NCBI RefSeq assembly: GCF_024385605.1
Contig: NZ_JANFOJ010000007.1
Location: forward strand, 62,001-126,000
Direction: 5' to 3'
DNA from: Sporolactobacillus sp. STSJ-5
Lineage (GTDB): Bacteria > Bacillota > Bacilli > Bacillales > Sporolactobacillaceae
DNA: 64,000 nt
In this document: positions 55,298-64,000 of the stretch, one piece after another
Numbering within the stretch: position 1 is the first letter of the stretch
Layout of the letters: each line of letters begins with the position of its first letter
Notes under the pieces: generated by a model
Seen by the model: only the letters and a program-made list of their open reading frames with translations
The model's database searches: none
Told to the model about the DNA's origin: nothing
Made by a program: the position numbers and the translations under genes

Positions 55298-55649
55298 CCT
55301 TCAAAAGCAGTACCTTTTATATTAACTCATGAATTATGAAATGAGATTGCGCTTGCATTTAGTAAGTAAATAGACCATAAAACAAATTGGATAATTAATT
55401 GAAATCTAAAATAGAGGAGATCAGAGAACTGATCTTGCTTTTTTTTATCGTAAATAATTTTACTATTTTCTCTATTTTGACAAAAAATAGTCGTCTATTG
55501 ATGAAGGAATTTAACGATTTCCGTTGAATGTTTAACTATAAACTTTAAAAGAACAGTGATTGCAATGATTCTCTCGCATGAAAAGAAGCATGTTAAAAGA
55601 ACACGAGAATATCGTTCAATCCATAATAATAATAAAAGGGCGTGGATCA
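55298..55649. other. exonuclease-glgB intergenic region with terminator
   Basis: AGATCAG-AGAA-CTGATCT at 55418-55435 with eight T ends upstream transcription. A TTGACA at 55477 lacks a good -10 at the right distance, so the glg promoter is not assigned. Otherwise AT-rich and without genes. Confidence 0.6.
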
Positions 55650-57596
55650 ATGTTAACGATTGAAAATGAGCCGCAGTTATCCCCTAATGATGTTGATCTG
55701 TATCTCTTTCACGAAGGTACTTTGCATGAGGGATACAAAGTATTCGGTGCTCATTATATACAAATTGGCGGCAACGACGGTTTTCGGTTCACGGTGTGGG
55801 CTCCCAACGCACGCGCGGTCTCTATTGTCGGCGACTTTAATGATTGGGAAGTGGGCAGACACAAGATGAACCCGGTGAAACAATCGGGAGTTTGGACAAC
55901 CTTTATTGAAGGCATTGGGGTTGTGGAACGTTATAAATACGCGGTTGAAACTCCTTCCGGATCAATTGTTTTGAAGGCAGATCCATATGCTTTCTATGCT
56001 GAGACAAGACCAAACACTGCTTCTTTGACTTGCCGTCTTGATCAGTTCGAATGGCATGATGCTAAATGGATGAGACAGAGGGACAAGGTTGATGATTACC
56101 ATCGCCCAATGGAAATTTATGAATGCCATCTTGGTTCGTGGAGAAAAAAGGATAACAATCGACTGATGACGTACAAAGAACTTGCTGATGAGCTTGTTAA
56201 CTATGTTCTTGAAAACGGTTTTACACATGTTGAACTCATGCCAATTATGGAACACCCTTACGACCGTTCTTGGGGATACCAGATTACCGGCTATTTTGCG
56301 CCGACAAGCCGCTTCGGCAGCCCAGATGATTTCATGTATTTTGTCGATGCTTGTCATCGCCGGGGCATAGGCGTGATCCTTGATTGGACGCCAGCACATT
56401 TTTGCCGCGATACTCATGGTCTCGGTAAATTTGATGGTACTCCACTTTATGAGCCATGTGATCCTAAATTAGCTGATCGCCCTCAATGGGGGACATATAA
56501 CTTTGATTTCAGTAAAAATGAGGTAGTCAGCTTTCTGATCTCCAATGCACGCTTTTGGATGGATGTCTACCATGTCGAAGGCTTTCGCATTGATGCTGTA
56601 TCGTCAATGATTTATTTAAACCATAATAACGATCTCCCCTTTGAATTGAAGAACAAATATGGCGGTCATGAAAATTTGGAAGCCATTGATTTTATTAAAA
56701 AACTAAATGAAGCTGTATACATTAAATTTCCTTCTGCATTAATGATTGCTGAAGAAGCAACTGATTATCCGATGGTCACCGGGCCGACCGATAAAGGCGG
56801 GCTTGGTTTTAATTTCAAATGGAATATGGGCTGGGTCCATGATATTTTGAAGTATATGACCTTTGATCCCAACGAGCGGCAGCATCATCACAACTTGATT
56901 ACTTTTTCAATGCTTTATGCCTATTCGGAAAATTTTATTCTTTCTTTCTCACATGACGAACTCGTTTACGGAAAGCGGTCTTTATTGAACAAAATGCCAG
57001 GCGATGAATGGCAGCGATTTGCTAACTTACGTGTCTTATATGGCTATTTTATGACCCACCCGGGGAAGAAGCTACTATTCATGGGCAGTGAATTCGCTCA
57101 GTTTGATGAATGGAAGGACTTGGAGCAACTGGACTGGAATTTGCTTGATTTTCCGATGCATCGCGCTTTCCATCATTACACCGTTGCGTTGAATCATTTC
57201 TATCAAACAATGACCTGCCTGTGGCGGCTAGATCACGAGCAGGAAGGATTTGAATGGATTGATGCCGACAACGCTGATCAAAGTATGATCAGCTTTTTTA
57301 GAAAAGGAAAACGAAAAGGCGATTATTGCATTGTCATATGTAATTTTACACCAAACGTTTATCAACATTTTAAGCTTGGTGTGCCGGCAAGCGGCAAGTA
57401 TCTAGAGATGTTTAATAGTGATTCAGAAACTTTCGGCGGATCCGGACAATGTAATCGCAAACCCATTGAATCGATAGACGAGCCGTTTCATAATCAGCCG
57501 CACCATGTTGAACTGACGATTCCTCCGTTAGGAATGAGTATTCTTATGAAGGAGACAAAAAAAAGAAAAACAATGATGACCTATGACCAAGCTTGA
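55650..57596 (+). CDS. glgB: 1,4-alpha-glucan branching enzyme
   Basis: GH13 enzyme of 648 residues that adds alpha-1,6 branches to glycogen. An N-terminal carbohydrate-binding (CBM48) domain (about 30-115, RFTVWAPNARAVSIVGDFNDW) is followed by the barrel with the nucleophile in GFRIDAVSSMI, acid/base Glu in MIAEEATDYP and third Asp in SFSHDELVYGK. ATG at 55650 follows AGGGCGTGG; the frame extends upstream to 55578. First gene of the glycogen operon. Confidence 0.95.
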   Translation: MLTIENEPQLSPNDVDLYLFHEGTLHEGYKVFGAHYIQIGGNDGFRFTVWAPNARAVSIVGDFNDWEVGRHKMNPVKQSGVWTTFIEGIGVVERYKYAVETPSGSIVLKADPYAFYAETRPNTASLTCRLDQFEWHDAKWMRQRDKVDDYHRPMEIYECHLGSWRKKDNNRLMTYKELADELVNYVLENGFTHVELMPIMEHPYDRSWGYQITGYFAPTSRFGSPDDFMYFVDACHRRGIGVILDWTPAHFCRDTHGLGKFDGTPLYEPCDPKLADRPQWGTYNFDFSKNEVVSFLISNARFWMDVYHVEGFRIDAVSSMIYLNHNNDLPFELKNKYGGHENLEAIDFIKKLNEAVYIKFPSALMIAEEATDYPMVTGPTDKGGLGFNFKWNMGWVHDILKYMTFDPNERQHHHNLITFSMLYAYSENFILSFSHDELVYGKRSLLNKMPGDEWQRFANLRVLYGYFMTHPGKKLLFMGSEFAQFDEWKDLEQLDWNLLDFPMHRAFHHYTVALNHFYQTMTCLWRLDHEQEGFEWIDADNADQSMISFFRKGKRKGDYCIVICNFTPNVYQHFKLGVPASGKYLEMFNSDSETFGGSGQCNRKPIESIDEPFHNQPHHVELTIPPLGMSILMKETKKRKTMMTYDQA

Positions 57597-57637
57597 GAAA
57601 ATGTAGGCTGTGTGCCAGTGAAAAAGGAGAGAGAAGG

Positions 57638-59065
57638 ATGAATGTACTGTTTGCCGCATCTGAATGTGTTCCGTTCATTAAGACAGGGGGATTGGGGGAT
57701 GTAGTCGGTGCATTGCCGAAAGCGTTAAAGAAAGAGGATGTCCAAGTCAGTGTTGTTCTTCCTAAATATCAAGATCTAAATCCTGTTTATCTGAAACAAA
57801 TGACTTACATGAAATATATCTTTATTCCGGTTGGATGGAGAAATCAGTATTGCGGAATTTTCCACCTCGAACAATCAGGAATCCATTATTACTTTTTGGA
57901 TAATGAGTATTATTTTGGACGTTCGGGCTGCTATGGATACGATGATGATGGAGAGCGTTTTGCTTTCTTCTCTCGTGCTGTTTTGGAAATTCTTCCGCAT
58001 CTATTCGATAAACCGGATGTGATTCACTGTCATGATTGGCAAACAGGTCCAGTAAGTGTTTTATTAGATGCTCATTTTAGAAATCAAATGTTCTACAAGG
58101 ATATTCGCACTGTGTTTACCATTCACAATCTGCGTTATCAAGGCGTATTTTCAAAATCGGTATTAAGTGATCTTCTCGATCTTGATTTTTCATATTTTCA
58201 TAAAGACGGACTCGAATTTTATGATCATGTAAGCTACATGAAAGCAGGATTGGCTTATTCAGATTTTCTGACAACCGTCAGCCGTACGTATGCACGTGAA
58301 ATTCAGATGCCATATTATGGAGAAAAACTCGATGGATTTCTTCGCTGGAGGAGCGGCAAGCTTCGGGGGATCGTGAATGGTATTGATCATGAGAGCTATA
58401 ATCCTGAAACTGATAAACAGTTATTTGCTAACTACGATGAGGCTGAGGGAAAGCGAGCGAACAAAACAGAACTTCAAAAGCGGCTCAACCTCAATGTTGA
58501 TTCGGAGATACCTATGATTGCGATGATCACGAGGCTGACTGGACAAAAGGGAATTGATCTTGTACTTCGTGTATTTCACGAAATCATGCAACTTGACGTT
58601 CAATTTGTTTTGCTTGGTACCGGAGAACGAGGAGATGAAGACGCATTCCGATGGTTAGCCGAACAATATCCGGATACAGTTTCTTCAAATATCTTTTTTG
58701 ACGACGGACTGGCGCGTAAAATTTATGCAGGGTCTGATCTATTTCTGATGCCCTCAAACTTTGAACCATGCGGCATTGGTCAGCTGCTTGCTATGCGTTA
58801 CGGCAGTCTTCCTATTGTAAGAGAAACAGGAGGTCTGAAAGATACGGTTCTTCCTTATAATGAATTCACTGGTGAGGGAAACGGCTTTAGTTTCACGAAT
58901 TACAATGCACACGACATGTTGTATACGGTCGAACGTGCTGTTCGGCTTTTCAAAGATCAGCAACTAAAATTTCATCAATTGGTAAATCGAGCAATGCATT
59001 TAGATTTCGGGTGGTCGCAATCAGCAAAGGAATATATTCAGTTGTATCAAAAGCTCACAAAATAA
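57638..59065 (+). CDS. glgA: glycogen synthase (ADP-glucose)
   Basis: GT5 glycosyltransferase, 475 residues, extending alpha-1,4-glucan from ADP-glucose. The N-terminal KTGGLGDVVGALP loop binds ADP-glucose and the C-terminal SNFEPCGIGQLLAMRYGSLP holds the catalytic Glu region. ATG at 57638 after GGAGAGAGAAGG. In B. subtilis glgA lies after glgD; here it is second, directly behind glgB. Confidence 0.94.
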   Translation: MNVLFAASECVPFIKTGGLGDVVGALPKALKKEDVQVSVVLPKYQDLNPVYLKQMTYMKYIFIPVGWRNQYCGIFHLEQSGIHYYFLDNEYYFGRSGCYGYDDDGERFAFFSRAVLEILPHLFDKPDVIHCHDWQTGPVSVLLDAHFRNQMFYKDIRTVFTIHNLRYQGVFSKSVLSDLLDLDFSYFHKDGLEFYDHVSYMKAGLAYSDFLTTVSRTYAREIQMPYYGEKLDGFLRWRSGKLRGIVNGIDHESYNPETDKQLFANYDEAEGKRANKTELQKRLNLNVDSEIPMIAMITRLTGQKGIDLVLRVFHEIMQLDVQFVLLGTGERGDEDAFRWLAEQYPDTVSSNIFFDDGLARKIYAGSDLFLMPSNFEPCGIGQLLAMRYGSLPIVRETGGLKDTVLPYNEFTGEGNGFSFTNYNAHDMLYTVERAVRLFKDQQLKFHQLVNRAMHLDFGWSQSAKEYIQLYQKLTK

Positions 59066-59413
59066 AAATTGTTTTTAGATTCTGTAAAAATTCAGAACTT
59101 TATCAACAAATTAGATCTCAATTTCTTAAATCTGTTATATAATAGTTTTAGAAATACAATGCTACTGACTTCAGACACAATTTGCATTTTTCAGGTGTTT
59201 ATTGAAAAAACTTCCAAAATTCTTACGGTTACGTTTCGCTGCAAAAAAACAAGTGTAAACGTTTACGCGATTGTGCCGGTCAAAGATCATTTTTTATTTC
59301 AAAATAACTTTCTGCATATGTTTTTAAGTTACCCTTCATATGATGTATTAATGGAACTTTAGTGAGTAAAGGAGGTGTGCGGAAGAGGGTGGTCTCGCCA
59401 TTCTTTTTCCAGA
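59066..59413. other. glgA-glgC intergenic region with cre-like site
   Basis: Unusually long gap inside the operon. TATAAT at 59138 is a possible -10 without a clear -35. A palindrome lies further on (see next entry). An open frame of 97 codons (59069-59362) starts with TTG, has no ribosome site, and odd composition, so it is not called a gene. AAAGGAGG at 59368 lies 40 bases ahead of the first usable glgC ATG. Confidence 0.5.
59254..59267 (+). promoter_or_regulatory. cre-like operator (CcpA)
   Basis: TGTAAACGTTTACG contains a 12-base perfect palindrome and fits the catabolite-response element pattern except the final base. Placed about 110 bases behind a possible -10, it could let CcpA repress glgCDP in glucose. 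Confidence 0.6.
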
Positions 59414-60562
59414 ATGATGAAAAATGAAATGATTGCAATGATTTTGGCAGGTGGTCAAGGATCCCGCTTAGGAAAACTTACACGAACCATTGCAAAACCA
59501 GCGGTGCCTTTTGGCGGTAAATATCGAATTATTGATTTTTCTTTAAGCAATTGTTCCAATTCAGGTATCCGAACGATTGGTGTTGTCACCCAGTATCAGC
59601 CGCTCGAACTAAACAGTCACATAGGCAACGGTTCGCATTGGGGCCTTGATCATAAGGACGGCGGTGTGACCATTTTGCAGCCCCATTCCAGCCTCGACGG
59701 TGAAAAATGGTTCGAGGGGACTGCTCACGCGATTTATCAAAACATTAGTTATATCGACAGCCATAATCCGACTTACTTATTGATCCTATCCGGAGATCAT
59801 ATATACAAAATGGATTATGAGCATATGCTTCATTTTCATAAACGGAAGAAAGCATCAGCAACCGTAGCTGTTATTCATGTACCACTTACTGATGCATCGC
59901 GATTTGGAATCATGAATACTGATAATACAGATCGAATTATAGATTTTGAAGAAAAACCGGCTAAGCCGAAAAGCAATTTGGCATCAATGGGTATTTATAT
60001 TTTTACTTGGGAAGTCCTACGCCGCTACTTGGTAGAAAGTCATGCAACGGGTCAAAATATGGACGATTTTGGAAAAAATGTGATCCCTTCCTTTCTTGCC
60101 AATGGAGAGAACGTATTTGCTTATTCATTCAATGGATATTGGAAAGACGTTGGTACCATTGAAAGCCTATGGGAAGCGAACATGGCATTCATTAATCCTG
60201 ATCACGAGTTAAACATTCGCGATAAAAGCTGGCGTATCTATTCAAAGAATCCGGTTGCCCCTCCGCATTATCTTGCATCCGGAGCAAAAGTTAAGGAATC
60301 ACTGATCGTTGACGGCTGTTACATCAGTGGCGAAATTAATCACTCCATTATCTCACAAAATGTGAAAATAGGGGCTAATAGTGTCATTAAAGACTCTATT
60401 GTCATGGCAAATACAGTGATTGGAAAAAATGTGACCATTGATCATGCGATCGTCGGTGAGCATGCTGTATTTGCAAATAATGCTCAGATAGTCGGGGACC
60501 AGTCAATTGAAGTGGTTGGTTACAATGAAATTGTAGGGGGGCTTAATGATGAGGCGGAATAA
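59414..60562 (+). CDS. glgC: glucose-1-phosphate adenylyltransferase, catalytic subunit
   Basis: 382 residues; makes ADP-glucose from ATP and glucose-1-phosphate. Nucleotide motif [14 protein letters not shown], sugar-binding [25 protein letters not shown] and [11 protein letters not shown] are present; a C-terminal left-handed beta-helix follows (about 290-375). The start is uncertain: ATG 59414 or 59417 gives the normal N-terminus but lacks a ribosome site, whereas AAAGGAGG abuts a GTG at 59375 that would add 13 residues. It overlaps glgD by 17 bases. Confidence 0.93.
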   Translation: MMKNEMIAMILAGGQGSRLGKLTRTIAKPAVPFGGKYRIIDFSLSNCSNSGIRTIGVVTQYQPLELNSHIGNGSHWGLDHKDGGVTILQPHSSLDGEKWFEGTAHAIYQNISYIDSHNPTYLLILSGDHIYKMDYEHMLHFHKRKKASATVAVIHVPLTDASRFGIMNTDNTDRIIDFEEKPAKPKSNLASMGIYIFTWEVLRRYLVESHATGQNMDDFGKNVIPSFLANGENVFAYSFNGYWKDVGTIESLWEANMAFINPDHELNIRDKSWRIYSKNPVAPPHYLASGAKVKESLIVDGCYISGEINHSIISQNVKIGANSVIKDSIVMANTVIGKNVTIDHAIVGEHAVFANNAQIVGDQSIEVVGYNEIVGGLNDEAE

Positions 60563-61784
60563 AATGTGCGGGATTCTCAATTTGACAGAATCGAGGCTGG
60601 CGACGTATCCATTGACGCGTCATCGTCCGATTGCCAGCCTGCCTTTCTGCAGCAGATATAGGCTGATTGATTTACCCTTGACGAATTTAACCACAGCCGG
60701 TGTTGAGACCATCGGTGTTTTTACCCATGATAATTTGCGCTCAATTTACGATCATGTACGCAGTGGCAAGGAATGGGGACTAGATAGTTTGCACGGCGGG
60801 TTGTTTTTCTTTTCTGATCCAGGTGCGGATGGTGGCCGTAATGGAGTCAGTCATGAAGGAGATATCTTCAATTATTTTAATAATATAGCCTTCTTCGACA
60901 AATCCGAATCTGAATATACAGTTATTATGGGAACGCGAATGCTTTGCAATATTGATGTCAAAGCAGTATTGCGCCATCATATTGAACAAGGTGCGGAAAT
61001 AACGGTGGTCTATAAGTCAACTGAGGTTCAGAATAATGAGGACAAAAATGAATCATGTCTGACAATAGACGAGGATGGTCATGTGCGCGGTCTCAGATCA
61101 TGCAGTATGAGCGAAAATATGGGCCAATTATTTATTAATATGGATATCTATATTTTAAAAACAGAATTATTAACAAAGCTGATCCGCAATGCAGTTGCTG
61201 AAAGTGAACATTGTAATTTAAACGATGTTCTTCATCAAGCGATCGTTAATCTGCCATCCAACGGCTTTGAATACACCGGATATTTAAAAAATATAGATTC
61301 TGTTGAAGCTTATTATCAAGCAAATATGGATATGCTTGAGGATCGGAATATGACAGCACTGCTGAAGGGCAGTCAAATTATTCATACAAAAGTGAAGAAT
61401 GAGGCACCAACCTACTATTCCCGATCCTCCGACGTGGAAGATTCATTGATTGCTAATGGTTGCATGATTCATGGTGAAGTTTCGCATTCAGTGATCTTTC
61501 GCAATGTGACTATTGAGAAGAATACCGTTGTGAACAGCTCGATTATAATGCAAGGCAGTTCAATCGGCAGCGGGGCAGAACTGCACTATGTAATCTTAGA
61601 TAAACAAGTTCGAATTGAGCCGAACACGAAATTGGTTGGAACGAAGAATAAACCCATTGTCATTGAAAAGAATTCAGTAATCAGCAGAATTGCCGAGGGG
61701 CTAACTACAGATACTGCACCGTTGAAAAATCAAGAGAACACGATTAATACACCAAATATTGAGACGCTTTTTTCACGCAAATAA
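60546..61784 (+). CDS. glgD: ADP-glucose pyrophosphorylase regulatory subunit GlgD
   Basis: 412 residues, paralogue of GlgC. The N-terminal nucleotide loop is degenerate ([15 protein letters not shown] in place of the GGxGxRL loop), as expected of the GlgD subunit, which activates GlgC in Bacillales. The beta-helix domain follows from about residue 290. ATG at 60546 after GGGGGG; ATG 60549 and 60564 are alternatives. Overlaps glgC. Confidence 0.92.
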   Translation: MMRRNKMCGILNLTESRLATYPLTRHRPIASLPFCSRYRLIDLPLTNLTTAGVETIGVFTHDNLRSIYDHVRSGKEWGLDSLHGGLFFFSDPGADGGRNGVSHEGDIFNYFNNIAFFDKSESEYTVIMGTRMLCNIDVKAVLRHHIEQGAEITVVYKSTEVQNNEDKNESCLTIDEDGHVRGLRSCSMSENMGQLFINMDIYILKTELLTKLIRNAVAESEHCNLNDVLHQAIVNLPSNGFEYTGYLKNIDSVEAYYQANMDMLEDRNMTALLKGSQIIHTKVKNEAPTYYSRSSDVEDSLIANGCMIHGEVSHSVIFRNVTIEKNTVVNSSIIMQGSSIGSGAELHYVILDKQVRIEPNTKLVGTKNKPIVIEKNSVISRIAEGLTTDTAPLKNQENTINTPNIETLFSRK

Positions 61785-62099
61785 TAGGTTTCTTATGCAC
61801 TTTCCTTCGTAAAAAATTGGCAGATTCAAATGCTTTATCAAATAAATTTTACAGCGGCTTTTAAAGTCTGTTGTTTCCGGGAATGATAGGTTAATAGCAG
61901 AAATAAAAAGCCGCGTCCGTCAGTCATCCAAGATAGTTGCATTCTGAAACAGCCGGACAGAATAAGCAGTTGTATGTAATAGAAATGATTGTTTGTTTAC
62001 AATCAGTGCTGCTTGTTCAGGCAAATTCACGGCTGTTTTTGATTGCTTTTTTTCTAATGTAGCAGGTCTTACTAAAGATGAACTAAGGATGGTCAAGAT
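61785..62099. other. glgD-glgP intergenic region
   Basis: 315 bases without a gene. A small inverted repeat, TGATTGT-TTGTTT-ACAATCA (61986-62005), has no T tract and could be an operator. No convincing terminator or promoter was assigned. Confidence 0.4.
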
Positions 62100-64000
62100 A
62101 TGGATCTATCAAAACGAAAATTTAAAGAAGATTTTAAAAAAATGCTGACTGAAGTTTATTCAATGGATATCAAGGAATCTGAATCAACAGAACAGTTTTT
62201 TACATTAGGAAACGTGCTGCGTTCGTATTTATCAAAGAATTGGAGCCGTACAAATCAGCAATACATTGAAAAGCAAAAGAAACAAGCCTATTACTTTTCG
62301 ATGGAATTTCTCCTCGGACGTATGCTGAAAAGTAATCTACTCAATTTAGGCATTCTGGATACAGTTCGGAACGGTTTGCAAGATCTTGGGATTGATCTCG
62401 AGCATCTTATAACTGTTGAGCCTGATCCCGGACTTGGTAATGGAGGGCTTGGCCGCTTAGCCGCTTGTTTCATCGATTCGATGGCAACAAGCGAAATTCC
62501 CGCACATGGAAATGGCATTCGCTTTAAATATGGTTTATTTGAACAGAAATTTGTTAATGGTTATCAGGTTGAACTCCCGGAAAATTGGCTTCAAAACGGA
62601 AATGTTTGGGAAACACGAAAAATGCATGCTGCGGTAACCGTGCGTTTTTACGGGAAAGTATGGCTCGAACAAAATGCAGAAGGCGTTCTTGAACCGCATT
62701 ATTCAGATACTCAAGAAGTCTTGGCTGTTCCTTATGACAGTGCGGTGATCGGATACAATAATAGTACTGTTAATACCTTGCGCCTTTGGTCAGCAGAGGT
62801 TCCTCCGAAGGATGATATCACTGATTATTGGTCATATATTCATCAACGGAATGAAATTGAAAGCATTTCAGAAGTACTTTATCCTGATGATTCGAATTAT
62901 GAAGGACGTTTGCTTCGATTAAAGCAAGAGTATTTTTTCGTTTCCGCAGGTATTCAAAGTATCCTTCGTCATTATAAGAAAATGCATTTGCACATGAACC
63001 ACCTTGCAGAAAAAGTAGCGATTCATATAAATGATACACATCCTGCACTCTGCGTTCCTGAGTTGATGCGCCTTTTGCTCGATGAAGAGCATATGGACTG
63101 GGATCACGCCTGGAATGTGACGATCAATGTGATGAGCTACACAAATCATACAATTATGTCCGAAGCATTGGAAAAATGGCCGATCGATATGATGCGTTCA
63201 CTTTTGCCACGCATCGATCAAATTATTCAAGAAATTGATCGGCGATTCACCATGAAAATGAGTACATTATTTGAACCTGTTATTGTTGAAAGGACACGTA
63301 TTATCGAAGGCGGAAATGTTAAGATGGCACATCTGGCGATCATTGGAAGTCACAGCATCAATGGTGTGGCACAGCTTCACACAACAATTCTTAAAGAGAA
63401 AGTGCTTCACGATTTCTTTTTGATCTATCCGTCCAAGTTTAACAACAAGACCAACGGGATCACGCAACGGCGCTGGTTAATGCTTGCGAATGAACCGCTT
63501 AGAGATCTGATTCGGCGAAAAATCGGCAATGAATGGGAAACAACACCTACTGAATTGAATATGTTAAAAGCATTTCGTGATGATAAGGGTACCTTACTTG
63601 AATTGGCACAAATCAAGCGATTGAATAAAGAACGCTTTGCTGAGTATGTCGATAAAGCAATGCATCTGAAAATAAATACGGATGCTATTTTTGACGTTCA
63701 GATTAAGAGATTACATGCATATAAAAGGCAATTGCTTAATTTACTGCATATTCTGAGCCTATATTTTAAAATCAAGGACGATCCGCAGGCTGACATTCAG
63801 CCGCGTGTTTTTATTTTTGGTGCAAAAGCAGCACCAAGTTATACGTACGCAAAACAAATCATCAAGCTTATTAATTCGGTTGCCGATCTTATTAATCAGG
63901 ATCCCGAGATTGAGAACAAAATAAAAATTGTTTTTGTTGAGAATTACGGGGTCTCACTCGCTGAGAAAATTATACCTGCGGCAGATGTAAGTGAGCAGAT
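62100..64000 (+). CDS. glgP: glycogen phosphorylase, cut by window end
   Basis: GT35 phosphorylase releasing glucose-1-phosphate from glycogen. The ATG at 62100 opens an uninterrupted frame of 633 codons to the end of the window; the family has about 800 residues. Signatures YYFSMEFLLGRML, EPDPGLGNGGLGRLAACF, AIHINDTHPAL, NKTNGITQRRWL and QIKRLHAYKRQLLN are present. The PLP-lysine motif lies beyond the edge. AAGGATGG upstream may be the ribosome site. Last gene seen of the glycogen cluster. Confidence 0.94.
   Translation, partial: MDLSKRKFKEDFKKMLTEVYSMDIKESESTEQFFTLGNVLRSYLSKNWSRTNQQYIEKQKKQAYYFSMEFLLGRMLKSNLLNLGILDTVRNGLQDLGIDLEHLITVEPDPGLGNGGLGRLAACFIDSMATSEIPAHGNGIRFKYGLFEQKFVNGYQVELPENWLQNGNVWETRKMHAAVTVRFYGKVWLEQNAEGVLEPHYSDTQEVLAVPYDSAVIGYNNSTVNTLRLWSAEVPPKDDITDYWSYIHQRNEIESISEVLYPDDSNYEGRLLRLKQEYFFVSAGIQSILRHYKKMHLHMNHLAEKVAIHINDTHPALCVPELMRLLLDEEHMDWDHAWNVTINVMSYTNHTIMSEALEKWPIDMMRSLLPRIDQIIQEIDRRFTMKMSTLFEPVIVERTRIIEGGNVKMAHLAIIGSHSINGVAQLHTTILKEKVLHDFFLIYPSKFNNKTNGITQRRWLMLANEPLRDLIRRKIGNEWETTPTELNMLKAFRDDKGTLLELAQIKRLNKERFAEYVDKAMHLKINTDAIFDVQIKRLHAYKRQLLNLLHILSLYFKIKDDPQADIQPRVFIFGAKAAPSYTYAKQIIKLINSVADLINQDPEIENKIKIVFVENYGVSLAEKIIPAADVSEQ

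Noticed and set aside
59069-59362. Possible 97-residue protein between glgA and glgC
   Set aside because: TTG start without ribosome site, no recognisable domain, and it covers the promoter-like and cre-like signals.

Overview
The window is a chromosomal stretch of a low-to-mid GC, endospore-forming Firmicute of the order Bacillales. Gene order follows the Bacillus subtilis block dacF-spoIIA-spoVA-lysA ... scpAB-dacB-spmAB-rluB-resDE-fer-recQ ... sleB-ypeB-cmk-rpsA-der-gpsA-spoIVA-hbs-mtrAB-menaquinone genes-ndk-cheR-trp-ypiAB. The cytochrome-c modules that normally sit here (resABC between rluB and resD; qcrABC between ypiB and ypjB) are both absent, while menaquinone genes and a complete glycogen operon are present. 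That pattern suggests a largely fermentative spore former, possibly Sporolactobacillus-like. The genus is inference; the gene order and the gaps are seen directly.

Layout. 1-1340: decayed minus-strand genes, an ABC-2 permease fused by deletion to a truncated ArsR-type regulator. 1.5-8.1 kb: sporulation genes dacF, spoIIAA/AB, sigF, then a shortened spoVA operon (AC-AD-AEb-AF). 8.3-15.4 kb: lysA, an orphan ribT, scpA/scpB, a small membrane protein, dacB-spmA-spmB, rluB. 15.6-18.1 kb: resD-resE, then convergent ferredoxin. 18.6-29.2 kb: ypbB-recQ, membrane proteins, the cotJABC spore-coat operon (minus), metallophosphoesterase, mecB, a divergent gudB, and the germination pair sleB-ypeB. 29.3-38.7 kb: PilZ protein, cmk, plsC, rpsA, der, plsY, gpsA, spoVIF, spoIVA, hbs. 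39.1-48.7 kb: folE-mtrB-hepS-menG-hepT-ndk-cheR, then a trpDCFBA operon without trpE. 48.9-55.3 kb: ypiA, ypiB, ypjB, a YugP-type protease, preQ1 riboswitch-queT, a minus-strand hydrolase, a 5'-3' exonuclease. 55.6-64 kb: glgB-glgA-glgC-glgD-glgP (last gene cut by the window end).

The genes serve four programmes: forespore sigma-F commitment with spore assembly and germination; chromosome and translation housekeeping; tryptophan, lysine and isoprenoid-quinone biosynthesis; and glycogen turnover. Several control elements can be read directly: a TRAP-type attenuator ahead of trpD (GAG-rich region, antiterminator and terminator, with a near-consensus promoter), a preQ1-I riboswitch ahead of queT, a cre-like palindrome ahead of glgC, and many rho-independent terminators.

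No phage, insertion sequence, CRISPR array, tRNA or rRNA gene was recognised. Nothing here is clearly a new multi-gene system. The most unusual signals are a TRAP protein with His in place of the conserved RNA-contacting Arg beside a trpE-less TRAP-controlled operon, and an unassigned nested stem-loop leader upstream of mecB.
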